From: Lycium barbarum
Lineage: Eukaryota; Streptophyta; Magnoliopsida; Solanales; Solanaceae
Reading direction: 5' to 3'
Length of the DNA: 64,000 nt
Assembly (NCBI RefSeq): GCF_019175385.1
Contig: NC_083337.1
Span: forward strand, 21,375,885 to 21,439,884
Notes under the pieces: generated by a model
Told to the model about the DNA's origin: nothing
The model's input: only the letters and a program-made list of their open reading frames with translations
Databases searched by the model: none
Made by a program: the position numbers and the translations under genes
Shown here: piece by piece, positions 24,811-36,043 of the stretch
Layout of the letters: each line of letters begins with the position of its first letter
How positions within the stretch are numbered: the stretch's first letter is position 1

Positions 24811-25810
24811 TGAAACACAAGAGGGGGATAAGTTTTAAATTTAAACTTATGAGTCAACTGTTAGTGTACTTAGTCGACTCCTCTACAATTCCTAAAAGCC
24901 AAGTTAGCAGATAATTAATCGTAAGTAAACGTAATGCAGAAAGTAAATGAACATAAAGAGTTTTATACTGGTTCGGATCACCAGTGTGGTGCCTAATCTG
25001 GTCCTCTTGGGTTACAAGGGTTTCCTTAGAGCTCTTTAAGTAACTTGATTACATATCTGGTTCGAAGTGAACCGTGACTCTGATTTTGACTCTTCTCAAT
25101 CTTTCTCTTAATGAAAGCCTCGACTTTTATATCTAACTATTCTCTTTTTTCTTTTCTTAACACTGTAACGCTCACATACTGTAATGCTCTTTACAAGATG
25201 AAGAGTAAATAGCTATGTTGCTCAAGTGAAGTTGTAAGTATCTCTGGCTCTTGAGGGTTGTATTTATATTGGTGTGCAGTATTGTATTGTGATCTTCGAC
25301 AGATGATGAAGATTCAATAGTTCCATTTGATTGGTTCTTATTTGCTTGCTCTAAGGTAACCTAAGGGAATTTGTATCAACCAGGTATCTTGAGGATATCG
25401 ACTGATTGATCTTAATTCTGATTCTTGCTTCCTCGTGGATGATTCAATGGCTTTTTTCCTTTCTAGAGGCAGGTCTAAGAATCTTCTGGGCTATGTCTTC
25501 TTTCCTTGTGAAGGCTCTAATGAGTTGCCATGTACTAGTACTGAGATTGATTTATATGCTTTCCTTGTGTAGATTGCTTGATTTACTTTGTAATTGCTTG
25601 ATTGGTCTTCCTTCCTTGTAGAGAAGATCCTGGCTATCTTTCATTAAGGTGTAGGGCCAGCAGCCAAATAGTTTCCTTGTATAGTTGGCTCGCCTCCTTT
25701 AGTTTCGAGGATCTTTGTTTGCTTCCATCATCTTCCTTTTCGATTTTGCTACACACAACATGTAAATTGCACCATTAAAACATATAGAATAAATATTCTT
25801 AAAGATAACA
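24811..25810 (-). repeat. 3' LTR of a Sirevirus-like copia element
   Basis: On the minus strand it runs from TGTTATCTTTAAG at 25810 to GTGTTTCA at 24811, 1000 bases with TG...CA ends, directly after a GAGGGAGAT purine stretch. A TATA-like ATATAAAAGTCGAGG lies near 25118-25132 on the minus strand. The left border cuts a Tat pol after gttac, the likely target duplication. The 5' LTR is missing. Confidence 0.75.
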
Positions 25811-26013
25811 ATCTCCCTCTCTTTGATGATGACAATCAAAAAGGAATGTGACATTTTACTTCCCTGTTGAACTTGAGAAGCTCCCCCTTAGCATGTGTTG
25901 GAGATCCTTAAACTTAGTCCTGTTGAACTAAATATGCTCCCCCTGGGTATGTACTGGAGATTATGCATTCAAATGCATACCTTGTTGTTCTTCTCCCCCT
26001 TTGATATCATCAC
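25811..26013 (-). other. Multiple polypurine tracts of the Sirevirus-like element
   Basis: On the minus strand four purine runs occur within 200 bases: CAAAGAGAGGGAGAT next to the LTR, then CTAAGGGGGAGC, CAGGGGGAGC and ATCAAAGGGGGAG. Repeated tracts of this kind, with a nearby TGATGATATC or GTCATCATC, are a known mark of Sireviruses. Confidence 0.75.
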
Positions 26014-26229
26014 AAAAACAAAAACAAAATAACAAAAAAAAAAAAACACAGGGCAAGTAACATATAGCAAATAGCAGGTAGCACACACAGCAAATAGCAA
26101 GTAGCAGCAGAGTTTGTTTGCCTATCTTAACCAACGGAGAACACAAACAGTCCCCTAGAAACTAGAACAAACATAGTTAATAAGGACAAACCAAGTCCTC
26201 AGCAAAAAACAAAAGTTGTCCAGCCAGAA

Positions 26230-27480
26230 CACATAAACAATCTTAGGAGGAGCGCTTCCAAAAGTATTTTAAGGTGTTGATGATGCGGTCGGAAAAGGAG
26301 TTGTAGGAGGTTTCAACATTCTGGGACAGAGTAGAGTAGGACTTTTGGACAACTACAGCGAGATAATTGTTGGAGGTTGTGGCATTCCTGGAAAGAGAGT
26401 CAACTCGCTCGATCAGCTTGTTCACGGTCCTGATACCTTCCTTTTTCAACCCTTCCATTTCAATCTGTAGTTTGCTAACGTAACTACCCTTTTGTTTTGT
26501 GCTACTTGAAATCTTCGGAAGAGAGTCCTTAAGTTGCTGATACTCTTTTATATAACACCTAAAAGTTGCTTCACTTCAGTAATGTCCTTTGTCATAGTAG
26601 GAGGAAGTGGAGCATAGCCTGGTATGATCTTGACCTTGACAGCATCCTTTTTTATCCACTCATTGTTAGAAAATACAAACTTCATACTAGCAAAGGCATA
26701 ATTGTCATAGGTAGAGTGTACCTCTTGCGTAGGATAATCAATGAGATCAACAAACTGATCCTTATGAATGCGAGAGACAAGCATATCATATGGGAGGCTA
26801 GCAGAAGGGGAGGGGTCCTCAGCACTTTCAAACATATATTCTTTGAACCACAGAGCCCAATTAATTTTGTATTTCTTGAGCTGGCAATAGACCACATAAA
26901 CATCCCTGTTTGTACTATTGCTCAAGGAGGCAACTAGGGGTAAAAGGGTTGTAGCAGTGATATGAGCAAGAATGCGAATAATGAAGCATAGGTTGCAAGG
27001 ACTAAAATCCGTTAGGTCCAACCCAGGTTCAGAGATAAAGACACGAGCTTCTTCAAGGAAGACTTCAAAATTCTCAGGCCAACCAATTTTCATATACTCA
27101 ATCTTACCAGAAAACCTAACATCAAACACGTTTTCAAATAGAAATTCATTTATCACCAACCGAGTACCCATAACAAGGGTTTCCAGTTCACCACTATATT
27201 AGGACAGACGAAGATTCGCATAAAACATCCTAACAGGTTCTTCAAAAACCTCATTTTCACAAAGAAAAAAGACAAGGGGTAACTTTTGGGTTTTGAAATA
27301 TGCACTTACATTGCATTGCATGTCTCTCATTTGGTCAAGATTGATGGCTCTACTAGTTGAAATACGACGCTTCTTGAATAGATTATAGCGGGCTTTCTCA
27401 GCAGATCCCCAAAAGAGTTGCATATCCTTAGGCACAAAATTTTCGGAGTTCTCTGTTTTGGACTTCTCGGAGGTAGATTC
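26230..27480 (-). pseudogene. Extra ORF downstream of copia pol (putative plant transposon protein type)
   Basis: It lies between pol and the 3' LTR on the pol strand, where Sireviruses carry their extra, sometimes called env-like, ORF. Readable parts are KDMQLFWGSAEKARYNLF, then VRMFYANLRLS, a stop near 27198, then a 207-codon stretch with LVINEFLFENVFDVRFSG and YMKIGWPENFEVFLEEARVF. The REFYANL-like motif resembles proteins annotated as putative plant transposon protein (Pfam Transposase_32 type, by memory). There is no clear membrane anchor or signal peptide, so an envelope role is not supported here. An in-frame stop and a frameshift near 26545 break it. Confidence 0.6.
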
Positions 27481-27935
27481 TTTTATACTTGTAGAGTTGC
27501 TTCTCTTTTTGCCAGAGTAATGGCTGATAAAATCATCATCAGAGGACTCAGTGAGGTCAAAGGGATCTTCGAAGATAGATTGTAGGAGCTGACTTGACCT
27601 TCGACAGTTTGAGCTCTCACCTTTGACTCTAACTATTTTGAGAGCGGGGTGGAGAGAAGGAGAAGAGAAAGGGGTTTCTGAGATGGTTTGAAGAGAACAG
27701 TGAGAGAGAAGAGGAAAAGTTTGAAAAGAGATAAAGAGACGTGACTTGCAGAATTATGTCTCTTCAGTCATAGGGACTAGGGGTAATGATGGTGTGAGGG
27801 AAACGATGAATCGGGAAGAGGAAAACAACAGGGTATAAAAAAATAAAAGCAAGTAAGAAAAACGTGTAAAACTAATTAAGGAAAAGAGAATAATAAAAAA
27901 TCTCTTATTTTATTTTACAAGGTTTTCCTAAAATA
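27481..27935 (-). mobile_element. Start of the extra ORF and spacer before pol
   Basis: The minus strand can be read as a Ser- and Glu-rich sequence leading into 27435 (DPFDLTESSDDDFISHYSGK). I do not see a secure start codon. The rest is A-rich spacer between pol and the extra ORF. Confidence 0.4.
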
Positions 27936-27939
27936 CTAT

Positions 27940-28910
27940 ATGAGTCTAAAAATATTTAGGATAGACAATTATTCCAAGGTTGTTACGAAGTGTACAAAAA
28001 CGTTCCTCCAAAAGAGGTTTTGTAAAACTATTCGCCAACTAATTTTCAGAACCAACAAATTTAAGCACAAAATCACCATTGTCAACATGATCACGAATAA
28101 AATGATTTTTAATGTCTATACGTTTTTTCCTAGAGTGATGCACAGTATATTTTGACAAACTAATGGCACTAGTATTATCACACATAATAGGGACAGATTC
28201 ATAAGCAAGTTCATAATCAATTAACTGGTGCATCATCCATAATAACGGAGTTCCACAAATGCCGAGAGCCAAACACTTAGCTCCAGTTGTAGACAAGGCG
28301 ACTGAAGTATATTTTTTACTATGCCATGAAATGAGCGAGTCACCCAATATTTGACAGGTACCACTGGTACTTTTTCTGTCAGTTTTATCACATGCAAAAT
28401 CTGCATCTGAAAAAACAAATATATCAAAATTATTAGAGTTTGGATACCATAACCCAATTTCTTGAGTTTCTATAATATATCTAATGATCCTCTTGACTGC
28501 TGTTAAGTGAGATTCCATGGGAGCAGATTGGAATCGTGCACATTTACATACGCTGAACATTATATCTGGTCGACTGGCAGTGAGATACAGCAGTGATACA
28601 ATCATTCCTCTGTAGATCTTTTCGTCAACATATTTGCCTAGCGCATCTATTTCTAGGCATGTGGATGGACTCATCGGAGGGCCAAAAGCCTTTGCCTTTT
28701 CCAAGCCAAATTTCTTGATGAGCTCCTTCGTGTATTTGGCTTGACTTGTGAATGTGCCCTTAGTCGATTTCTTTATTTGCATTCCTAGGAAGAAAGTTAT
28801 CTCTCCCATCACGCTCATTTCAAATTCTCCTTTCATCAAATCAGCAAAATTCTCGCAAAGAAGAGGGTCAAAACTTGCAAAAATGATATCATCAACATAT
28901 ATTTGAGCGA
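27940..28910 (-). pseudogene. Copia reverse transcriptase C-terminus and RNase H
   Basis: The main frame (28839-28039) carries FFLGMQIKKSTKGTF, YRGMIVSLLYLTASRPDI, then RNase H with SDADFACDKTDRKSTSG and a final ISLSKYTVHHSRKKRIDIKNH. Just upstream at about 28890 the minus strand has YVDDIIFAS, the copia catalytic motif. RNase H carries ALSTTGAKCLAL where copia elements normally have STAEAEY-like residues, so a catalytic Glu seems lost. The frame stops after VGSEN, and the usual terminal residues follow with one break. Confidence 0.88.
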
Positions 28911-29560
28911 TTAAAATACTTGATGAGGATTTCTTAATGAAAAGAGTTGTGTCTATTTTTCCTCTAAGAATGTTATTTTTAAGGAGAAAAGAGCTTAGAT
29001 GTTCATACCAGGCTTTAGGAGCTTGTTTTAGAACTTATGGGGCTTTAGTCAACTTAAAAACATGTTCTCTGCATAAGGAATTTTCAAATCCTGGGGGCTG
29101 TTTGACATAAACTTCTTTTTTTGTGAAACCGTTCAGGAAAGCACTTTTTACATCCATTTGAAATATTTTAAAGCGTTTGAATGATGCATATGCTAGTAAA
29201 ATACGAATGGACTCTAACCTTGCTAAAGGAGCGAATGTCTCATCGTAATCAATACCTTCCTGTTGAGAGTAGCCTTGGGCTACTAGTCATGCTTTGTTTC
29301 TAAATACCCATTTTGCTCCGATCATGGAAGCATTTTTAGGCCTAGGAACAAGTTTCCATACCTGATTTCTTTCAAATTGATCAAGTTCTTCCAACATTGC
29401 CTTGGTCCAAGATTTGTCATTTAGAGCTTCATTAACCTTTTTGGGTTCAAGTTTTGACACAAGTGTGAATGCTGATGTTTGTTTCAAAGACGATCTAGTT
29501 TGCATTTTTTGCCTTCGGGTCTCCAAGGATAAAATCAATTGGAAAGCTTGCTTAGCCTCG
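28911..29560 (-). pseudogene. Copia reverse transcriptase N-terminus
   Basis: Pieces read NEALNDKSWTKAMLEELDQF, VWKLVPRPKNASMIGAKWVF, then after a stop [20 protein letters not shown] and [16 protein letters not shown], the conserved copia reverse transcriptase blocks. Stops follow RNKA (29287) and occur near 29034. Confidence 0.85.
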
Positions 29561-29799
29561 CCATTCTCTTGGAATTACGACAGCTTGAGGTTCAGGAGCC
29601 CCTACTTTCTCTGGAGTCGACTGATTTGTATCAGTTTTATCTATTGATTCATTTTATACTGCTGTGGGCTCAGTTTAAGAGCAGAGTCGGCTGACTAAAC
29701 ACAAGTTCTTCTCCTGTATTGTCATTAGAAGAACTAGTGCCTTGATCACTAGGGTTAGTATTAATGAAAACAACATGAACAGATTCTTCAATGGAAAAG

Positions 29800-30840
29800 A
29801 GTTCGTTTACTGTAAACTCTAAAAGATCTGCTCATATGTGCATAACCCATGAAAATACCTTCATCGCTGCGTGGATCAAATTTCCCGAGATTGTCCTTGC
29901 CATTATTGTGAATAAAGCACTTGCATCCAAAAGGATGAAAGTAGCTTATGTTGGGACATCAACCTTTCCATAACTCATATGGTGTCTTCTTTAACACTGG
30001 TCTTATCAGGCATCTAATCAATAAATAACACGTAGTGCTGATTGCATCTGTATAAAAACGATTTGGCAATCCTTATTCCAGATGCATTATTCTTGCAGTA
30101 TCTTGAAGCGATCGATTTTTCCTTTCTGCAACTCCATTTTGTTGGGGAGACCTTGGAGATGAGAATGTCTAAGTGTATCCTTGTTTTGCACAGAATTCTT
30201 CAAAAGATTTGTTCTCAAATTCCTTTCCATGATCACTGTGAATAGTAGATATGAAATATCCTTTTTCTCATTGAACTCTTTTGCAGAATGTCTCGAATTG
30301 TCCGAAAGCTTCATCTTTATGAGTCAATAACATAAGCCATGTAAAACTAGAAAAATCATCTACAACAACAAATCCACATTTTTTACCACCTATGCTAGCA
30401 GTTCTAGTAGGCCCAAACAAGTCCATGTGAAGGAGTTGAAAAGCCCTGGTGGTACTAATAATGTCCTTTGGTTTAAAAGAGGTGCGAGTTTGTTTTCCTA
30501 ATAGACATGCATCTCAAATATGATCTTTTAAAAAATTCAGTTTAGGAAGGCCAAGAACTAAGTCAAGTTTGGAATGTTTTTCAAGAATGTGCATGCTAGC
30601 ATGACCAAGTTTTCTATGCCAAAGCCAAGGATCATTAGCTATTGATGCAAGACAAGTAAGAATAGGAAGATCAACATTACTCAGCACATAGATACTATCT
30701 ACGCTTTCACCAAAGATGATGAGATTTCTTTCAGCATGACTTAGAGTGTACTTGATGGCACCGAACAGTATTTTGAAACTTGCATCACATAACTAATTCT
30801 TAGCAGGTTATACTTGAGTCGATTTACCAAGAATACTTCA
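29800..30840 (-). pseudogene. Copia integrase remnant
   Basis: In broken frames the minus strand shows the core motifs HSDHGKEF near 30225, SPRSPQQNGVAERKNR near 30120-30160 and a HPFGCKCF-like block near 29900. Order and strand agree with copia gag-protease-integrase-reverse transcriptase. Stops and small indels make it inactive. Confidence 0.75.
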
Positions 30841-30846
30841 ACTAAA

Positions 30847-31290
30847 TCACAGGAGGGGCTCAGAGTGATGCATCCAACTCCACTGATATAACCTTTTCCC
30901 TTTTCTGGTCATGTGTCTAGAACACCCACTATCAATTACCCACAAGTCCTTTTTAAAGCTCTTCTTGGGTTGTTCCTGTAAGACAGAAAAATCAGTTTCT
31001 TTTAGGTGCCCAAGTTGTCTTGGGTCCTGGAGGATCAGTGGTATCTTTCCCACACTTGTGACTTTGGGCCTCCAAATCCATTTTCCAGAATTTGTATTCT
31101 TGTATTTTAGTTGAAAGATTTATGAGACCCTTTTTACCACAAGCATAACATGAGAAAATTTTTGGAAAATTATTTGATATAGAATAGACTTCAGTTGATG
31201 ATTTGTCACTAGTCGACTGGCATTATTAAAACTGAACTTTCTATCTGTATTAATGGTGATCTTGCTTGATCTGATAGAACTGTGGCCAGG
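30847..31290 (-). pseudogene. Copia protease and gag C-terminus
   Basis: The frame 31053-30847 contains DLWVIDSGCSRHMT, the copia protease active site (DSG). Upstream near 31130-31160 the minus strand has a decayed zinc knuckle (CYACGKKG followed by non-matching residues). The gag stops abruptly at 31290, where an unrelated gypsy LTR begins, so the 5' part and 5' LTR are not joined here. Confidence 0.75.
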
Positions 31291-32135
31291 TGTTACACCT
31301 TGGAAAATTTTCCGTTAACGTGCAGTGAATAGGATAGAGAAGGGCACGACGTATACGATGTTGTGATAAGAAAGAAATAGCATTTGTTGATCCTAATCGA
31401 GATTCAAAGACATTTGACGTAAGGGAAGAAGGTTGTCAAAGAAAGTAAGGGATATGTTGCGTGTCGGGTAAGAATTATGGGCGACGAGTTAACGATGGAT
31501 TAAAGATATTTCAGAGATGAGTGATAACGTCCCTTATATTGGTATTGAGGTGTTAAACAAGTGTCAAGAAGGTTCCATAAGGATTGGAGATCAAACGAGT
31601 CGACAAGAACGAAATCGGAACAGCTGGGCATTATACAGCCCAACATACTGGCCGTATAAATTATACTGGCCGTATGTTAGGCCGTATATTTAGCCAAGAT
31701 AGGCATCATTCACTGGACCAAACATACGGCCATACATACGGACCGTATGTTGGTCCGTATATCTTGGTCGGGACTGATTTCAAGATTTAATATAAGGACC
31801 CTCTCTCATTTTATTTCACTTGATTTCCACTCTCCACTCTTCAAGAAACCTCTAGAACACTCTCCATTATTCATCCACAAGAATTCAAGGGAAATTCATG
31901 ATCAACTACATCAAAACCACGAAATCAAGTGTATGAAACCTAACAAAAGTTCATCTACACCAAGAAAACTCAAGGGAAGTGAGTTAGGGTTTTGGTGCAA
32001 GAAGAGAAGTTCCACTCAAGGGTCGTTCATCCATCATCTAAGGTGATTTTTATTATCATTCTTGGTTTTTTAAGGTGTCGAAAGTTAAAATCACTTGGAT
32101 TATAGAAAGAATGATAATCCAAAGGAAATGCTGCT
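31291..32135 (+). repeat. Truncated gypsy LTR, same family as 2794-6020
   Basis: It begins TGTTACACCTTGG at 31291 and matches the minus strand of 6020-5200 throughout. A shared frame around 31584 translates to a similar peptide in both copies (MEIKRVD-NEIG). It includes the CCGTA palindrome cluster at 31640-31770 and a TATA-like AATATAAGG near 31788. Homology ends around 32115-32135, where Tat sequence takes over, so about three quarters of the LTR is missing. Confidence 0.8.
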
Positions 32136-32261
32136 TTTAACTTATCCCGGATGGTCTGCACTGACAACCGCCGTCACGCACGTCGTTTCAAGTAACTTCT
32201 TATTAATTATGGGACACGTGGCACTCCCCGGTTGGCTAGGATCTGCAACCTCCTCGATCCA

Positions 32262-32275
32262 TGTCTATATAACGT
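32262..32275 (+). promoter_or_regulatory. TATA-like box of the antisense ORF, copy A
   Basis: GTCTATATAACG stands about 320 bases upstream of the ATG at 32585. The sequence from 32140 to the ATG is colinear with copy B from about 55010, including its TATA box (CCTATATAAAA at 55131). Confidence 0.5.
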
Positions 32276-32584
32276 CTTCAACAGCTTCATTTGTTCATTT
32301 TACGACCTATTTCGTTCTCCATTTCAAGTTCTTCACTTCACCTTTTCATTTCGTTCTTCACTTCTTTTTATTTCTCTTCATTTCATCATCTTTTAACCTG
32401 TATTTCTTGTTGATTCATTGCTGACATTACGTGAACGGAAATAGCTTTGCCAACTTCTTCACTTAGCCATTTTTGTTGAGTGTGCTGCTGCTTCTTCTTA
32501 CCTTACCATTTTGAATTTTTCCTTCGCTGCTCCCTTACTCTGTTTTCTTCCTTTTCGAATTCGCTAAACCTCCATAACTTTCAA

Positions 32585-33295
32585 ATGTCCGCTAACACTG
32601 AAACCACTTCCCATGATGTTCCCTCGGTTTCATATCAAGGAACCGAGCCAACTTCTCAACCCAAAGGGAAGGTCACCTTCGAACCTACTGCTTCGGACAT
32701 TGTACCGTCCAAACCTAATTATAACAAAGACTTCGAGGTCGAGAAACCTTCTCTGGTTTCCGATAGAGGGTTTGACGTAAGGCGGTATCCCTTGTCCATT
32801 ACTGAGGACAAACTCGATTTAGTCCGGACCGATTGTGGATGGGATAACCGTCCGGTTCACATTTTCTCCCTCGGACTAGATGAGTCAGTCACCGACCATC
32901 GGGAGGGATTTTTTTATATTTATACTTATCCTTTCACCCTCAAGCTCGACCCCCCGATTGATCTGTTCATTTTAGATATGTGCCGGACTTACAACGTTAC
33001 CCTGGCCCAGATTGGTCCGATAGTTTGGAGGACCGTGGCCTGCCTCCGACTGTTGGCCAATAATATGATAAAGGAGTTCACGCTGGCCCATTTCATACGG
33101 CTATACTCCCCGAGGTTGTTCCGGGGCGGTGTAATAAAACTCGCAAAGCATAGCCGGAATCCGATTTTTTCAAAAATGGATGAAGACAGGACCGAGGACA
33201 TTATTCCTTCGTTGGGGTTCTTGGTGTTCAAGGTAACTTTCCGAAGCACCAAGTCCCCAACTTGGAAATGTCAAAAATTGGCTCTCCGATTATAG
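32585..33295 (+). pseudogene. Antisense ORF of Tat copy A, fused to reverse-strand integrase sequence
   Basis: The ATG at 32585 opens MSANTETTSHDVPSV and continues through YTYPFTLKLDPP, MCRTYNVTLAQIGPIVWR and FTLAHFIRLYSPRLFRGG. This resembles the gypsy-type transposon domain (Pfam Transposase_28 by memory). At 33204-33207 (TTCC) the frame passes into the complement of the integrase C-terminus and ends at 33295. The last ~30 residues are thus not native. Upstream of this point the frame is open where copy B has a stop. Function unknown; introns and the coiled-coil half are deleted. Confidence 0.7.
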
Positions 33296-33972
33296 TATCT
33301 TTCCATTCTCTGCTTCTGGGCTGCAATACGGACCAACACATTTTCCCAAAGTTCATCCGTGAGATCGCGTTTTACGGCCATGGCCTCCTCGTTTGCCTCA
33401 TCGGTGGTATACCTGAACCGGAGACTCGGTTCACCAACTTCTACAGGAATGAGGGCTTCGGCCTCGTAGACCAACGAGAAAGGTGTTTCTCCCGTGCTTG
33501 ATTTCGATGTGGTTCTGTAAGCCCTCAATACCTCCGGTAGTATTTCCCTCCATTGATGCTTCGACGCTTCAAGTCTTTTCCTCAGATTTTGAATTATTGT
33601 TTTATTCGTGGATTCCGCTTGTCCGTTCGCACACGGGTGGTATGGAGTTGATACGATTTTCTTGATTTTCAACCCCTCGAGAAAATCATTGACTTTTCCA
33701 CCTATGAACTGAGGACCATTATCACAAGTTATCTCGACCGGGATGCCGAAACGACAAATGATGTGGTCCCATATGAAGTCAATGACTTCCTTCTCTCTAA
33801 TTTTTTCGAAGGTCTGCGCTTCAACCCATTTGGAGAAGTAGTCAGTCATAAATAGAATAAAATGGGCTTTACTTGGTGCCCATGGCAGTGGACCAACAAT
33901 GTTCATTCCCCACTTCATAAAAGGCCAAGGTGACACCACCGAATGCAGCAACTCCCCGGGCTGATGAATCAT
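33208..33972 (-). pseudogene. Tat copy A integrase
   Basis: The frame 33972-33271 covers the catalytic core: MNIVGPLPWAPSK, FSKWVEAQTF, ITCDNGPQF and the Glu in NGQAESTNK. The first catalytic Asp, present in copy B as MDIVG, is Asn here (GAC to AAC). The zinc-binding part (HEGTCGNHSGAEALV) is in the previous frame, with a one-base shift near 33995. The C-terminal GPY region is almost wholly deleted at the junction with the antisense ORF. Confidence 0.88.
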
Positions 33973-34670
33973 CGGGGCATGTCTTTGACACCTATCGCAT
34001 TTTGGACAAAACGTTTCGAATCTTCGTCCATCCGGTTCCAGTAATAACCGCCTTTGATAATCTTTCGGACCAGGGCTTCAGCACCGGAGTGGTTTCCGCA
34101 GGTCCCCTCGTGCACCTCTCTCATCACATTCTCCATTTCTCCAGGACCCAAACACTTGGCTAGGGGTCCGAAGAAAGACCGTCGATACAATTGTTCATCT
34201 ACAAAGCAGAAACGGGCAGCTTTTGTCCTTAGTGACCGTGATTCTTTTGGGTCACTTGGGAGCTTTCCATCTCGCAAATAATCGATGTATTTGTTGCGCC
34301 AATCCCAAGTTAAACCCATTGAGTTTATTTCGGCATGTTCGTTTTCTATTGCTGAATTCATCAAATGCACCATAGTCCCGGGGTTGATTTCTTCCCCTAT
34401 GACCGAAGATCCCAAATTGGCCAATCCATCGATTTCGCTGTTCTGCTCCCTCGGTACATGCTGCATGGTCCATTCTTTAAACCGGTGTAGTATCACTTGG
34501 ATGTTTTCCAGATACCTTTGCATTCGTTCGTCCTTAACCTCGAAGGCGCCATTCACCTGGTTTACGACCAAAAGAGAATCGCATTTCGCCTCGATAATTT
34601 TGGCCCCCATACTCCAGAATAATTCCAAACCTGCAATCATAGCCTCATACTCGGCTTCATTGTTAGTCAA
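33969..34670 (-). pseudogene. Tat copy A second (archaeal-type) RNase H and zinc-binding linker
   Basis: The 233-codon frame starts TNNEAEYEAMIAGLEL and shows KCDSLLVVNQVNG, KDERMQRYLENIQVILHRF and VPREQNSEIDGLANLG. These are the Glu- and Asp-bearing blocks of the additional RNase H found in Tat elements. The integrase HHCC region follows. The upstream part with the first Asp (LHTDGASNLKGSG) is in 34667-34867, split by a stop. The frame shifts at the zinc cysteine pair. Confidence 0.85.
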
Positions 34671-35290
34671 TTTAACAGTTCTAATGGATTGTCGAATGGC
34701 ATCCCCGGCTGGGTTCTAAGGACGATTCGTAGCCCGGAACCTTTGAGGTTCGAGGCTCCATCCGTGTGTAGCGACCAAATACCTGAAGCTTTCCCCGAGG
34801 TTAGCAGAAGTTCTTTCTCAACCTCGGAGACCATAGCCGAGGTGAAGTCTGCCACAAAGTCGGCCAAGATTTGGGACTTGATGGCCGTCTGAGGCTTGTA
34901 TTCGATATCATATCCGCTAATTTCTATGGCCCATTTAGTTAGTCTACCCGATAATTCAGTAAGGAGAAGAATCGGTGACTCTTATCCGAGGACCTCGATA
35001 TGAAATGACTCAGCGCCGCTATCCTTCCGGTGAGCCTCTACAGTCCTTTAATGTTATTCACCACCTCAATGTTCTCGATGGCTTGATCATGTCTAGGTTG
35101 ATTTCAATCCCCCAGTTCGATACCATAAAACCCAAAAATTTACCAGACCGGACACTGAAGGCACATTTTTCCGGGTTAAGCTTCATGTTATACTTGCGGA
35201 ATACATCGAAGGTTTCCTGCAAATGCTTTAAATGGTCCTCTGTTTCCAGGGACTTGACCACCATGTCGTCAATATAAACTTCTATTGTTT
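34667..35290 (-). pseudogene. Tat copy A reverse transcriptase C-terminus with deleted first RNase H
   Basis: Frame 35264-35058 reads LKHLQETFDVFRKYNMKLNPEKCAF. The minus strand then passes from SRSSDKSHRFFSLL straight to ELSGRLTKWAIEISGYDIEYK. In the decayed plus-strand copy at 23734-24110 these points are far apart, so nearly all of the ordinary RNase H is missing here. Next comes ILADFVADF and the start of the second RNase H. Confidence 0.8.
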
Positions 35291-35819
35291 TCCTTATTTG
35301 TTCTTCGAATATCCCATTAACAAGGCGTTAGTAAGTTGCACCGGCATTTTTTAATCCAAAAGGCATGACATTGTAACAGTAAGTCTCATATCGGGTAATA
35401 AAGGATGTTTTCTTTTGATCCTCCGGGTGCATCCGGATTTGGTTATACCCGGAGTAAGCATCGAGAAAACTCAACATCTCATGCCCAGCCGTCGCATCGA
35501 TCATTCTATCGATGTGAGGCAACGGAAATGAATCCTTCGGGCATGCTTTGTTTAGATCCTTATAATCAACGCACATTCGAAATTTATTACCTTTTTTCGG
35601 CACCACTACTACGTTAGCTAGCCAGTCCGGGTACTTTACCTCCCAGATAGAGCCTATTTTTAAAAGCTTCGTTACCTCGTCTTTTACGAAGGCGTGTTTT
35701 GCATCTGCCATGGGCCTTCTCTTTTGCTTCACCTGGGGAAACCTCCCGTCTAAGATGAGCTTGTGAGTTGTTACTTCCAGTGGTACACCTGTCATATCTA
35801 TAGGGACCATGCGAAGCAA
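35270..35819 (-). pseudogene. Tat copy A reverse transcriptase
   Basis: The frame (35819-35328) contains FRMCVDYKDLNKACPKDSFP, FLDAYSGYNQI and YNVMPFGLKNAGATY. It ends at TAA where CAA (Gln) is usual. The catalytic YIDDMVVKS follows directly in frame at about 35255-35280. Upstream, 36025-35798 supplies the connecting region. The core motifs are intact apart from that stop. Confidence 0.88.
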
Positions 35820-36043
35820 TCGGCATTAGCTAGAAGAAATTCAATTAACTTGTTCCTGAGCTCCGAGGTTAACCCCGTTCCCAGGTATACCTTTCTGTCC
35901 GGTAGATATTCGAACAAGATGATCTGCTCCAGCTCCTCTACAGTTGACTTGGTTGCGTCCGAGTCATCAGGCATGACGAATGATCTGGGTACACCGAAAT
36001 CATCCTCTTCATACCCCGGATCCAACCCCGAGTTCTTTGATTG

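Noticed and set aside
33271..33501. Plus-strand frames between 33262 and 34892
   Set aside because: They are complements of the Tat integrase and RNase H coding strand. Only the frame ending at 33295 was kept, because it begins in the real antisense ORF.
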